From assembly GCA_052118065.1 (NCBI GenBank), contig JBQKHY010000002.1, positions 1-64,000 of the forward strand: 64,000 bases of DNA. Reading direction: 5' to 3'. The position numbers were made by a program, and so were the translations under genes. Below, piece by piece: positions 44,324 through 52,598 of this stretch. Under the pieces are notes generated by a model that searched no databases, was not told the origin of the DNA, and saw only the letters and a program-made list of their open reading frames with translations. The first letter of the stretch is position 1, and each line of letters starts with the position of its first letter. Source of the stretch: Ruminococcoides sp052118065. GTDB taxonomy: Bacteria > Bacillota > Clostridia > Oscillospirales > Acutalibacteraceae.

Positions 44324-44584
44324 AGTACACCTCTAGTACATTCTATCACAAAATCGCAAGATAAACAAATTTTATAGTGTAGAATAAATTAATTAAAATT
44401 TAGGCATATTGAATAAAATATACACTAATGTTCATAATCAATATTAACTTTATATGTAAAATATTAATTATTACATAAATATTATACACTAAAATCTTAA
44501 AAAATCATTGGTATTTTGTCAAATCACTAAAAATTTTCTTATAAAATAACAAATAAATTATTATAATAAAAAATTTTGCCAAAA

Positions 44585-46588
44585 TTATTCTTCACTTGGA
44601 GTATAGTCTTTGTTATAGAAATATTTATCAAGAAGTGCTTTTGCAACATCTGTTGAATATTTTTTCATTGAACCATGTTCAACTACTACGGCTATTGCAA
44701 CCTCAGGCTTTTCATATGGAGCATAGCACATAAATACCGTATGGTCTGTACCACTGTTTTCAGCAGTACCTGTTTTACCGGCAACAGTTACACCGTAATT
44801 ACTGAACACATCATAGGCAGTACCGTCACTTTCGTTACAAACACTCCACATACCTTTTTGTACTGCTTTTAAGTTTTCCTCATTTACCTTTAGAGTTGAC
44901 TTAACTTCTACATTATTTTCAGTATTTTCTTTAATAGTCTTTTTTCTGTCATATGAAGTGATTTTCTTCATTAAGTGAGTTTGCAGTCTTGTACCGTTAT
45001 TAGCAATTGTAGCAACATAAGTTGCAAGTTGTGCCGGTGTAAATGCATTGTCACTTTGACCGATAGCAGCTTGTACAGTATTACCGGCAGTCCAACTTCT
45101 GCTATCTCTACCGGCAAGAATACCTGTGCTTTCATTAATTTCCACACCTGTAGGAAGTCCTAAACCAAACTTTTCAGCATAACTATAAATTGTGTTTATG
45201 CCTAATCTTCTACCGACTTCAGCAAAATAATAGTTACAAGAAACTGCAAGTGCTTTATTAAGTGAAGTATCACCATGATAACCCATACATTTAACAATAT
45301 CATTAGGGTAGTAATCATAATCTTGGGTACAAGTTATTACAGAGTCCTTAGTAATCTTACCTTCCTCTAGACCGGCTAAAGCAACACAAGGTTTAAAAAC
45401 CGAACCCGGTGCAAATGCACCGTCAAATGTTCTGCTGTAAAGTGGAGTTGTTTCATCATTAGAAAGTGAAGTGTAGTAGTCATAATCACTATACTTAGAA
45501 ATATCATAGGTAGGGAATGAGGCTGCTGCCAAAACTGAAAAGTCCTTAACATTCAGCATTACAACACCACCGGCTACACAGTCATTTGCAACTAAACTGT
45601 GACATTGATTAATATTATATTCCAAAGAGTCCATTGCTACCTTTTGAAGACCACTGTCAATAGTTAACCAAACAGTATTTCCGGGTTTTGCATTTTCAGT
45701 TTCTACAGTACCGATAACATTTCCTTTAGAATTTTTTTCCACATAAGCCTTACCAACTTCACCACGAAGTTCACTTTCAAAGGCTTTTTCTATGCCAAAT
45801 TTACCGATAAGGTCATTAAGTTCATAACCTTTATTTTCGTTATATTCTTCTTCGTTTATTTTGCCAACTGTACCTACAATATGAGGTGCTAAAGTACCGT
45901 TTTTATATACTCTTTCAACTTCTGTATCTACTTCAACACCTGACATACTTTGAGTATTTTCTGACACAATCTGCATCATATAATTTGAAATATTTTCAGC
46001 TAAAACATAGTCATTAGTAGTTGAGAAATTACTTTTTTCCATATTAAATCTAACTGAAATTACATTTCTTTTTTCTTCTTTATTTTTAATATTTTTACAG
46101 TCATATCTATCAGATAACTTTTCTATAAAGTTATTAGCTGAAGCTTCTTTATCAATATCTAAATAATCTAAAAATTCTTTACTTTTTAGGTATGATAAAT
46201 TTTCCTTACTGTTATCATCATTCTTAAAATTATAGTTATTATTTTTGTATGAAATAGGTAGGTTATCAATCCACTTTTCATTTCTTGTTTTTAACAGATT
46301 AAGTACCTTAATAATAGTATCATTTAGCTTATTGTCATCAATATAACCCTTTTTCAGTACCACATTATAAACAGTTTTGTTTGTTGCTAGTGGTTTACCG
46401 TCACTTGTCAGAATTTCTCCTCTTGTTCTATTAGAAGTCAATGAATATGTGGAATTATTCTTTGCAATTTCTTTATACTTCTCACCATCTACAACTTGCC
46501 AAAAGAAAAGTCTTACCATAAAACCGACAAAAATAACTATTGCAATTACAAGTACAAGGATACCTCTACGATTCAATTTGTTTTCCAC
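44585..46588 (-). CDS. mrdA: Penicillin-binding protein 2 (elongation transpeptidase)
   Basis: A 667-residue class B penicillin-binding protein for cell elongation. It has one N-terminal transmembrane helix (about 9-31), a dimerisation domain with TRGEILTSDGKPLATN and a transpeptidase domain. Active-site motifs are SVFK (in APGSVFKPCVA), SCN (in AVSCNYYFAE) and KTG (in VAGKTGTAEN). It follows mreD by 35 bases in the mreBCD cluster. Confidence 0.95.
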   Translation of the reverse strand: MENKLNRRGILVLVIAIVIFVGFMVRLFFWQVVDGEKYKEIAKNNSTYSLTSNRTRGEILTSDGKPLATNKTVYNVVLKKGYIDDNKLNDTIIKVLNLLKTRNEKWIDNLPISYKNNNYNFKNDDNSKENLSYLKSKEFLDYLDIDKEASANNFIEKLSDRYDCKNIKNKEEKRNVISVRFNMEKSNFSTTNDYVLAENISNYMMQIVSENTQSMSGVEVDTEVERVYKNGTLAPHIVGTVGKINEEEYNENKGYELNDLIGKFGIEKAFESELRGEVGKAYVEKNSKGNVIGTVETENAKPGNTVWLTIDSGLQKVAMDSLEYNINQCHSLVANDCVAGGVVMLNVKDFSVLAAASFPTYDISKYSDYDYYTSLSNDETTPLYSRTFDGAFAPGSVFKPCVALAGLEEGKITKDSVITCTQDYDYYPNDIVKCMGYHGDTSLNKALAVSCNYYFAEVGRRLGINTIYSYAEKFGLGLPTGVEINESTGILAGRDSRSWTAGNTVQAAIGQSDNAFTPAQLATYVATIANNGTRLQTHLMKKITSYDRKKTIKENTENNVEVKSTLKVNEENLKAVQKGMWSVCNESDGTAYDVFSNYGVTVAGKTGTAENSGTDHTVFMCYAPYEKPEVAIAVVVEHGSMKKYSTDVAKALLDKYFYNKDYTPSEE

Positions 46589-46623
46589 ATAATCACCTCC
46601 ATTGTAAGGAAAATTCTTAATTT

Positions 46624-47139
46624 TTATTTTACAACACTGAACTTATTATGAATCACCTTATTAATACCATAGAAAATCGGTGACACAATAAATGTATAAA
46701 TCATAACCGGTACAATATGATTTACATAATATGTAATATAATCACTATAACCTAAAACAATATAAGTAAACACAAAATTCAAACTTATAAGAACATGTAC
46801 AGCAATAACACTAACTATCAAAAAGAAAATTAATGATAAATTAAAAAAGTTTTCCACAATATAACCTATAAAAAAGCAAAGTATTGCCAAGCTGAAAGTA
46901 TAGAATCCAAAGTGACTACTTACACCAAAATCAATTAAGCTACCACAAACTATACCATATATCATAGCAGGAATTTCTTTTTCAAAAAATCCTATTGATA
47001 AAGCAATAGGTAAGAGGAAAAGTGGTTTGCCTTGCAATACTTCCGGAAAAAGGTTAGGTACACCTTCAAGAATATAAAAAATTATAATCTCTATTACATA
47101 GGCAAAAAACTTTAAAAAAGTATATTTTCTTTCACCCAT
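46624..47139 (-). CDS. mreD: Rod-shape determining protein MreD
   Basis: A 171-residue membrane protein with about five to six transmembrane helices, part of the elongasome with MreC and PBP2. The ATG at 47139 (MGERKYTFLKFFAYVIE) lies one base after the mreC stop, with aaggagg inside the end of mreC; a longer reading from 47166 is less likely. Sequence similarity in this family is low, and the call rests mostly on topology and position. Confidence 0.88.
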   Translation of the reverse strand: MGERKYTFLKFFAYVIEIIIFYILEGVPNLFPEVLQGKPLFLLPIALSIGFFEKEIPAMIYGIVCGSLIDFGVSSHFGFYTFSLAILCFFIGYIVENFFNLSLIFFLIVSVIAVHVLISLNFVFTYIVLGYSDYITYYVNHIVPVMIYTFIVSPIFYGINKVIHNKFSVVK

Positions 47140-47140
47140 A

Positions 47141-47980
47141 CTAATCCTCCTTAGCAGAAACTTCACCTTGACCCTTAAAAGAAGTAATAACCACTACATC
47201 AAAAACGGTTTTTACATTTTCATAAGGTTCAACTACTGCATAAAGAGAAGTATCAAAGTCATTGTACTTTATTTCTTTTACTTTACCAATTGAAATATTC
47301 TTAGGATATACTCCACCAACACCTGTTGTAGAGATTTGGTCACCTACTTTTATTTTGTTATTTTCTTCTAATTTCTTAAAAGTAACAAGTCCTTTGTCGC
47401 TATATTCAGGGTCACCGGAAATTAAGCCTTTATCCTTACTTTTCACATCAAAACCACCGGCAGAAAGGTCCGGTGAAAGTATAGTAGTTACTGTACTGTG
47501 GTTTCTGCTAACACTGTTTACATAACCAACCAGTCCATTTTCAGAAACTACAGGGTCATTAACACTAATTTTGTCACTAGAACCTCTGTCGATTGTGAAG
47601 GAATAGAATTTACTTTGGCTATCCCTTCTTATAACTGTTGATGGTACAAAGTCGTAACTGTCATCACTTTTCTTTAAGCCATAGAATTTCCACAGTCTGG
47701 CATTTTCAACCTTAGTGTCGCTATAATCGGCAAGTTGAGTTCTTAAATTGGCAATTTCTTTCTTTAGTTCTTCATTTTCTGCCAACAACTCACTATAGGT
47801 CTTTTTACCCTTATTTTCTGTTACAGTGGCAGAAACTCTCTGCATACCGGTAGTTATATATCCCACTGCTGAGGAAATAATATTTGTACCAAATGCAGTT
47901 GAAGAAATAGTGCAAAGTGCCAACACAACTACAGTTATTATTAAAATTTTAAAACTTTTTGTTCTGAAAATTTCTCTCAT
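47141..47980 (-). CDS. mreC: Rod-shape determining protein MreC
   Basis: A 279-residue bitopic protein with a transmembrane helix (about 10-30), a coiled coil (about 55-95, SELLAENEELKKEIANLRTQ) and a periplasm-side beta domain with SENGLVGYVNSVSRNHSTV, then TTILSPDLSAGG, and GDQISTTGVGGVYPKNISIG. It links MreB to wall synthesis. A hairpin lies between mreB and this gene. Confidence 0.94.
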   Translation of the reverse strand: MREIFRTKSFKILIITVVVLALCTISSTAFGTNIISSAVGYITTGMQRVSATVTENKGKKTYSELLAENEELKKEIANLRTQLADYSDTKVENARLWKFYGLKKSDDSYDFVPSTVIRRDSQSKFYSFTIDRGSSDKISVNDPVVSENGLVGYVNSVSRNHSTVTTILSPDLSAGGFDVKSKDKGLISGDPEYSDKGLVTFKKLEENNKIKVGDQISTTGVGGVYPKNISIGKVKEIKYNDFDTSLYAVVEPYENVKTVFDVVVITSFKGQGEVSAKED

Positions 47981-48010
47981 ACTATACCTCAGTAACCCAT
48001 ACTTTTAATT

Positions 48011-48032
48011 AAACCCCACCAAAGTGGGGTTT
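48011..48032 (-). promoter_or_regulatory. Hairpin between mreB and mreC
   Basis: AAACCCCAC pairs with GTGGGGTTT around a four-base loop. On the minus strand it follows the mreB stop by about 10 bases and is followed by AATTAAAAG, not a T run. It could be a partial terminator or an mRNA-stability element that lets mreB be made in excess of mreCD. Confidence 0.7.
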
Positions 48033-48041
48033 ATAGCAAAA

Positions 48042-49049
48042 TTATCTTCTTCTATCTCTATAAAAATCCTTAGGCATTACAGTTTCCAGCCTTTTACCTG
48101 CACCGTCAGCTACACAGTCAAGTGGTCTGTCTGCAATATGCACAGGCATACCTGTTTGTCTACTGATTAATAAATCAAGACCCTTTAGCAAAGCACCACC
48201 ACCTGTTAAGGTGATACCCCTGTCAATAATATCGGCAGAAAGTTCCGGTGGTGTTTTCTCCAAAGTATCAATAACACCATCAATAATTGTTGCAAGTGGT
48301 GAAGCTAAGGCGTTTCTAACTTCTTCTGCTGAGATAGTAACATCCTTAGGAAGTCCATCAACAGTATTTCTACCCTTTATTGTCATAGTCTTTTCATTTT
48401 CATGAGGATATGCTGAACCAATATTAATTTTAACTTCTTCAGCAGTTCTTTCACCAATAGTCAAACCATACTTTTTCTTAACATAGGTCATAATTGCATC
48501 ATCAAATTTATCACCGGCAACTCTCACAGAATTGTGGGCAACAATATCACCTAGTGAAATAACTGCTACTTCTGATGTACCACCACCAATATCAAGTACC
48601 ATACTGCCGGTAGGTTCACCAACAGGCAAACCTGCACCAATAGCAGCAGCCATAGGCTCTTCTATCAAATCAATATCTCTGCCACCGGCTTGACGGGCAG
48701 CATCTTCAACTGCTCTTTTCTCAACTTGAGTAACACCACTTGGAATACAGATAACTATTCTTGGTCTTGAAAAGAAATTGCTATGAACAACTTTCCTAAT
48801 AAAGTGTTTTAGCATAATTGCAGTTATTTCAAAGTCGGCAATAACACCATCCTTTAGTGGTCTAATTGCAGCAATAGAGCCGGGTGTTCTGCCAATCATT
48901 TCTTTTGCTTGAGCACCAACTGCAAGAACCTGATCCTCTCGAACATCAACTGCCACAACAGAAGGTTCACGAAGAACAATTCCTTTTCCTTTCATATAAA
49001 CAAGAGTATTAGCAGTACCTAGGTCAATGCCAATGTCTTTAGTAAACAT
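48042..49049 (-). CDS. mreB: Rod-shape determining protein MreB
   Basis: A 335-residue actin-like filament protein. It has the phosphate-1 motif DIGIDLGTANTLVYMKGKGI, the phosphate-2 motif SMVLDIGGGTSEVAVISLG and the adenosine motif LTGGGALLKGLDLLI. It is the first gene of the mreBCD-PBP2 group and has a near-consensus promoter. Confidence 0.97.
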   Translation of the reverse strand: MFTKDIGIDLGTANTLVYMKGKGIVLREPSVVAVDVREDQVLAVGAQAKEMIGRTPGSIAAIRPLKDGVIADFEITAIMLKHFIRKVVHSNFFSRPRIVICIPSGVTQVEKRAVEDAARQAGGRDIDLIEEPMAAAIGAGLPVGEPTGSMVLDIGGGTSEVAVISLGDIVAHNSVRVAGDKFDDAIMTYVKKKYGLTIGERTAEEVKINIGSAYPHENEKTMTIKGRNTVDGLPKDVTISAEEVRNALASPLATIIDGVIDTLEKTPPELSADIIDRGITLTGGGALLKGLDLLISRQTGMPVHIADRPLDCVADGAGKRLETVMPKDFYRDRRR

Positions 49050-49122
49050 ACAATCTACCTTCCAAAAATAATAATCTCAAAAATCCTGATGGTATAATAA
49101 TCATCATTTTTAATGCTTAAGT

Positions 49123-49151
49123 ATTATACATTAATAACACCTTGTTTTCAA
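49123..49151 (-). promoter_or_regulatory. Promoter of the mreBCD operon
   Basis: Minus-strand TTGAAA (49146-49151) and a perfect TATAAT (49123-49128) with a 17-base spacer, about 75 bases before mreB. Confidence 0.8.
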
Positions 49152-49188
49152 CAATAACAAGTCGAATATTAGTGTGACAAAACCGTAA

Positions 49189-49632
49189 TTATTTCTTACC
49201 GGTTGAGCCAAAACCACCTTTACCTCTAACTGTATCTTCTAAGGAAGATACTTCTTCCACATTCATTAGAGAAACAGGTGCAATAACCATCTGTGCAATC
49301 CTTTCATTAGGTTCAATTGTGTATGGTTTGTTAGAAACATTACAAAGACCGACACAAACTTCACCACGATAATCACTATCCACAACACCAACACCGTTTG
49401 ACAGACAAATACCGTGTTTGATACCAAGTCCACTTCTTGCATAAATATTTGCCATAAAGTTTCCACTAGGTAGTTCAATTGCAATACCGGTAGGAATAGT
49501 TACAAGGTCACCGGGATTAATAACCACACTACTGTCTATACAAGCATAAAGGTCCATACCGGCTGAACCCTCAGTTGCTCTTTTAGGAATAATTGCATTT
49601 TCTTTTAGCTTTTTTATTTTAAGAACATTCAT
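49189..49632 (-). CDS. dut: Deoxyuridine 5'-triphosphate nucleotidohydrolase
   Basis: A 147-residue trimeric dUTPase. All five motifs are present: GSAGMDLYA, ARSGLGIKHG, GVVDSDYRGEV, NERIAQMVI and the C-terminal RGKGGFGSTGKK. It removes dUTP and supplies dUMP. It is a single gene; the upstream side is an AT-rich gap with TTTTCCACA motifs. Confidence 0.95.
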   Translation of the reverse strand: MNVLKIKKLKENAIIPKRATEGSAGMDLYACIDSSVVINPGDLVTIPTGIAIELPSGNFMANIYARSGLGIKHGICLSNGVGVVDSDYRGEVCVGLCNVSNKPYTIEPNERIAQMVIAPVSLMNVEEVSSLEDTVRGKGGFGSTGKK

Positions 49633-49810
49633 TTTTCTACTCCTTCTTGCAAAATTGCATTAAATCTTGCAAAAATAAAACTATGTTGAATTTTAAATTT
49701 ATTTATCAAAAAAATAATAATTTTACTTATATAAAATATTACAACTTTTTAATGCTTTTTAAGAAATATTACAAGGTTGTAAAGTTTCCCTCACATTGCA
49801 ATGTTAATAA

Positions 49811-49963
49811 TGTGGAAAACTTAAGTTATTATCATTCAACAAAAATAGTTTTCCACACTATTTTATGCCTCTGAAGTACATACCACGCGTATATGTTGTG
49901 GTTTGACTCCGTTTTCCATTGTTTTCCCCGTAGTTTTCCACCTTTTCCACAGAGTTTTCCACA
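49811..49963. other. Cluster of DnaA-box-like TTTTCCACA motifs
   Basis: Four exact TTTTCCACA or TGTGGAAAA motifs in 153 bases: 49811-49819, 49849-49857, 49943-49951 and 49955-49963. Near matches lie between (TTTTCCACC at 49934-49942) and after. Each differs from the consensus DnaA box TTATCCACA by one base. The cluster covers the end of the U32 peptidase gene and the gap to dut. Confidence 0.6.
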
Positions 49964-51912
49964 TAGAACTTTTCCATTGTGAAAAATGTGAAAAACTTTT
50001 TATTAATCTCTGAAAGAATATTAATTGGTACGGAATTTAATACTTCCACACAGTTTCCGTCACAATAAAGTGAAAATTCGTATTTTTTACGATCCTGCAT
50101 TTTTCCATGTTTTTTGCAAGTTCTACAGTCTTTTCTACCACTCTTTACAGGACAATTTCTTGTTAGCATTAGTGGAATATAACCATAACTTACTAATCCA
50201 CGCTTAATATTACCACCTAAAGCGTTGATTTGTTCATCGGTAATTTCAATAGAAACCAAAATATCAGCAAGCCCATATTCTTCTGCCCACAAAACAGATG
50301 CAGTATTTGTGATATTTAAAAATTCCCCACCATGAACATTAAAACCAAGTTCTTTACAGAAATAAACTGCACCTAAATTGTTACACAAAGTATCATTGAT
50401 ACCCTTTGCTTTAAAATCTTTTAACTTTTCAATAATTTTTTCTTCTCTGCCAAAAAGTCCTCTAGGTACAGAGATACCGATTTTATTGCATTTTTTCTTA
50501 ATCTTTTCTAAGTCCTCATCACTGATTGTAATAGGTACAAAGATTAGGTCATAATCATTACCGATTTTATCATCAATTTTTCTTACTTCTGCTCTTTTTT
50601 CAGTAATTCTCTGGTCAGCAGGCGTAAAGTCAATTTCAGGCATAGTAAAGTTATAATTATAATCAAAGTCCCTTTTACTATCCATAATGCCTAGAATTTC
50701 TCTTCTGATTTTATTTAGGGAAGAGATTGGTACAGTAATACCCTCATCAATTTCAGTTTTAATATTACTGAAATAATATGGTGTACCGCCTGTCTTAGAA
50801 AGCTGAGAAACTGCCTTTTCTTCACTTAAAGACACTTTTAGAGCCTTTTCACCCTTAACATCATCACAAGTAACTATAACTACATTTTCACCGTCAGTTA
50901 CTTCAAAGGTAGGACTTTCATTTTCTTTAAGTGTAAACTTTCCTTTTAAAGGTACTCTCTGCATTTCGTCTTTATAAGAAGTTCTGATTTCTCTAAACAA
51001 CTTTTCTGTAGCAGAAACTACATCTTCCTTTTTTCTATAACCAAACATATCGTGACCTAAATGATTTGTATAGTAACCGTCAGTAAAACCTGTACGAGAA
51101 AATACATTTTTTAGGTTTTCCATTGTAGCAGTAGAGATAAAGCCTTTTTCTCTCTTTTCATAACAAGCCTTAACTGCTGATGCAACATATTCAGGGCGTT
51201 TCATTCTGCCCTCAATTTTAGCAGAGGTTACACCGATACTTTCCATATCATCAAGGTAATAAATAATAGAATTATCCTTTAGACTTAGTGCATGGTCACA
51301 ACCGTCAACCTTAAAAGGTAATCTGCAAGTCTGAGCACAGTAACCTCTGTTGCCACTTCTGCCACCAAGCATAGCAGAAAAATAACATTGACCACTGACA
51401 CACATACATAATGCACCGTGAACAAACACTTCAAGTTCTATATCAACATTATCTGCAATATACTTAATTTCTTCTCTTGACATTTCTCTACTTAGAACAA
51501 CTCTGGTAAAGCCCATTTCTTTCAGTAATTTTGCACCACTTAAAGTATGGATACTCATTTGAGTTGAACCATGTAAATGAAGATTAGGACAAGCCTTGTG
51601 TACCATATTAGCAAAGCCAATATCCTGCACAATAAGTGCATCAATATTACATTCACAAGCCTTTTTCACACACTCTAAAGCATCTTCCAATTCTCTGTCA
51701 AAGATAAGTGTATTCATTGTTACATAGACTTTAACATTTCTAATATGACAATATGAAGTTGTTTCTTTTAACTCTTCAAAGGAAAAGTTCTTTGCTTCTT
51801 TTCTTGCAGAAAAATCTTGTAAACCAAGATAAACTGCATCGGCTCCACTTCTTACAGCAGAAATAACTGACTCAAAGTTACCTGCCGGAGCTAGAATTTC
51901 AATTTTTTTCAT
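49858..51912 (-). CDS. U32-family peptidase-like protein with DUF3656 (RlhA-like)
   Basis: A 684-residue U32 protein. It has the N-terminal ILAPAGNFESVISAVRSGAD, YLGLQDFSARKEAKNFS, the family signature SGQCYFSAMLGGRSGNRGYC with Cys ligands, and a C-terminal DUF3656 region plus cysteines in RNCPVKSGRKDCRTCKKHG. Relatives such as E. coli RlhA are needed for hydroxylation of 23S rRNA C2501; protease activity is doubtful. The last 45 residues are an odd tail (MEKFYVENSVEKVENYGENN, then TTTYTRGMYFRG) encoded by the GTGGAAAA-rich cluster. It follows zapA by 12 bases. Confidence 0.88.
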   Translation of the reverse strand: MKKIEILAPAGNFESVISAVRSGADAVYLGLQDFSARKEAKNFSFEELKETTSYCHIRNVKVYVTMNTLIFDRELEDALECVKKACECNIDALIVQDIGFANMVHKACPNLHLHGSTQMSIHTLSGAKLLKEMGFTRVVLSREMSREEIKYIADNVDIELEVFVHGALCMCVSGQCYFSAMLGGRSGNRGYCAQTCRLPFKVDGCDHALSLKDNSIIYYLDDMESIGVTSAKIEGRMKRPEYVASAVKACYEKREKGFISTATMENLKNVFSRTGFTDGYYTNHLGHDMFGYRKKEDVVSATEKLFREIRTSYKDEMQRVPLKGKFTLKENESPTFEVTDGENVVIVTCDDVKGEKALKVSLSEEKAVSQLSKTGGTPYYFSNIKTEIDEGITVPISSLNKIRREILGIMDSKRDFDYNYNFTMPEIDFTPADQRITEKRAEVRKIDDKIGNDYDLIFVPITISDEDLEKIKKKCNKIGISVPRGLFGREEKIIEKLKDFKAKGINDTLCNNLGAVYFCKELGFNVHGGEFLNITNTASVLWAEEYGLADILVSIEITDEQINALGGNIKRGLVSYGYIPLMLTRNCPVKSGRKDCRTCKKHGKMQDRKKYEFSLYCDGNCVEVLNSVPINILSEINKKFFTFFTMEKFYVENSVEKVENYGENNGKRSQTTTYTRGMYFRGIK

Positions 51913-51924
51913 ATACTTTACTCT

Positions 51925-52386
51925 TTATTTCTTAGTATTGTTGAAAAGGCTTTGCTGAACTGCACCACCAAGAATCTTAGGTACAGACTTTTCAATTTTG
52001 CCTGTTGCAATAATTTTCTTTTCTGCTACTTTTTCATTAACAACATCATCAGGGTCAACATTAAGAATCTTATTGATTTTCATTTGCATTTCTTTCTTTT
52101 CTCTCTTAAGGCTATCAATTTCCATATGTAGTCTAGTAATCTCACTTAGATACTGTTTCATCTGGTCCTTGTTTTCATCAAGCTTCTTCCTAATTTTGTA
52201 TTCTTCATCACAATAATCAAGAGAAGCTAAAAGTGCTGCTGAGTCCTTATCTAACTTAGGATTTGTGGAAATAATAGAACGAAGTCTTGTATCAAGTCTT
52301 TCCACAATGTTCTTCATATATTCTTCACTTTCATCAGTGATAATAGTAAATCTTTTTCCACCTACAAATACTATCTGCTTTCCCAT
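51925..52386 (-). CDS. zapA: Cell division protein ZapA
   Basis: A 153-residue ZapA that stabilises the FtsZ ring. It starts MGKQIVFVGGKRFTIITDES with the family-typical YMKNIVERLDTRLRSI, then a long coiled coil (about 60-115). The chosen ATG (52386) has aaaggtag about 11 bases upstream; a start at 52449 would add 21 residues and has no ribosome site. It is longer than most ZapA by about 50 C-terminal residues. It is coupled with the U32 gene. Confidence 0.85.
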   Translation of the reverse strand: MGKQIVFVGGKRFTIITDESEEYMKNIVERLDTRLRSIISTNPKLDKDSAALLASLDYCDEEYKIRKKLDENKDQMKQYLSEITRLHMEIDSLKREKKEMQMKINKILNVDPDDVVNEKVAEKKIIATGKIEKSVPKILGGAVQQSLFNNTKK

Positions 52387-52528
52387 AATAGGCACTACCT
52401 TTCTTTTACGCATATTTTCTATAATATCATTATAATCTTTTTTCTTCATAAGAAAAAGTAATGTATTAATATTGTAATCATTCTATCGGTTTTGTTACTT
52501 AATTTTCCCTATTTTAAATAGTATTATG

Positions 52529-52557
52529 TTGAAATATATAATAAACAAGAGTATAAT
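52529..52557 (+). promoter_or_regulatory. Promoter of the GH13 gene
   Basis: TTGAAA (52529-52534) and TATAAT (52552-52557) with a 17-base spacer, a near-perfect sigma-A promoter 42 bases before the start. Confidence 0.85.
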
Positions 52558-52598
52558 AATAGTTGATTTCTGTACAAACAGAAGTAGGAGGGGTAATA

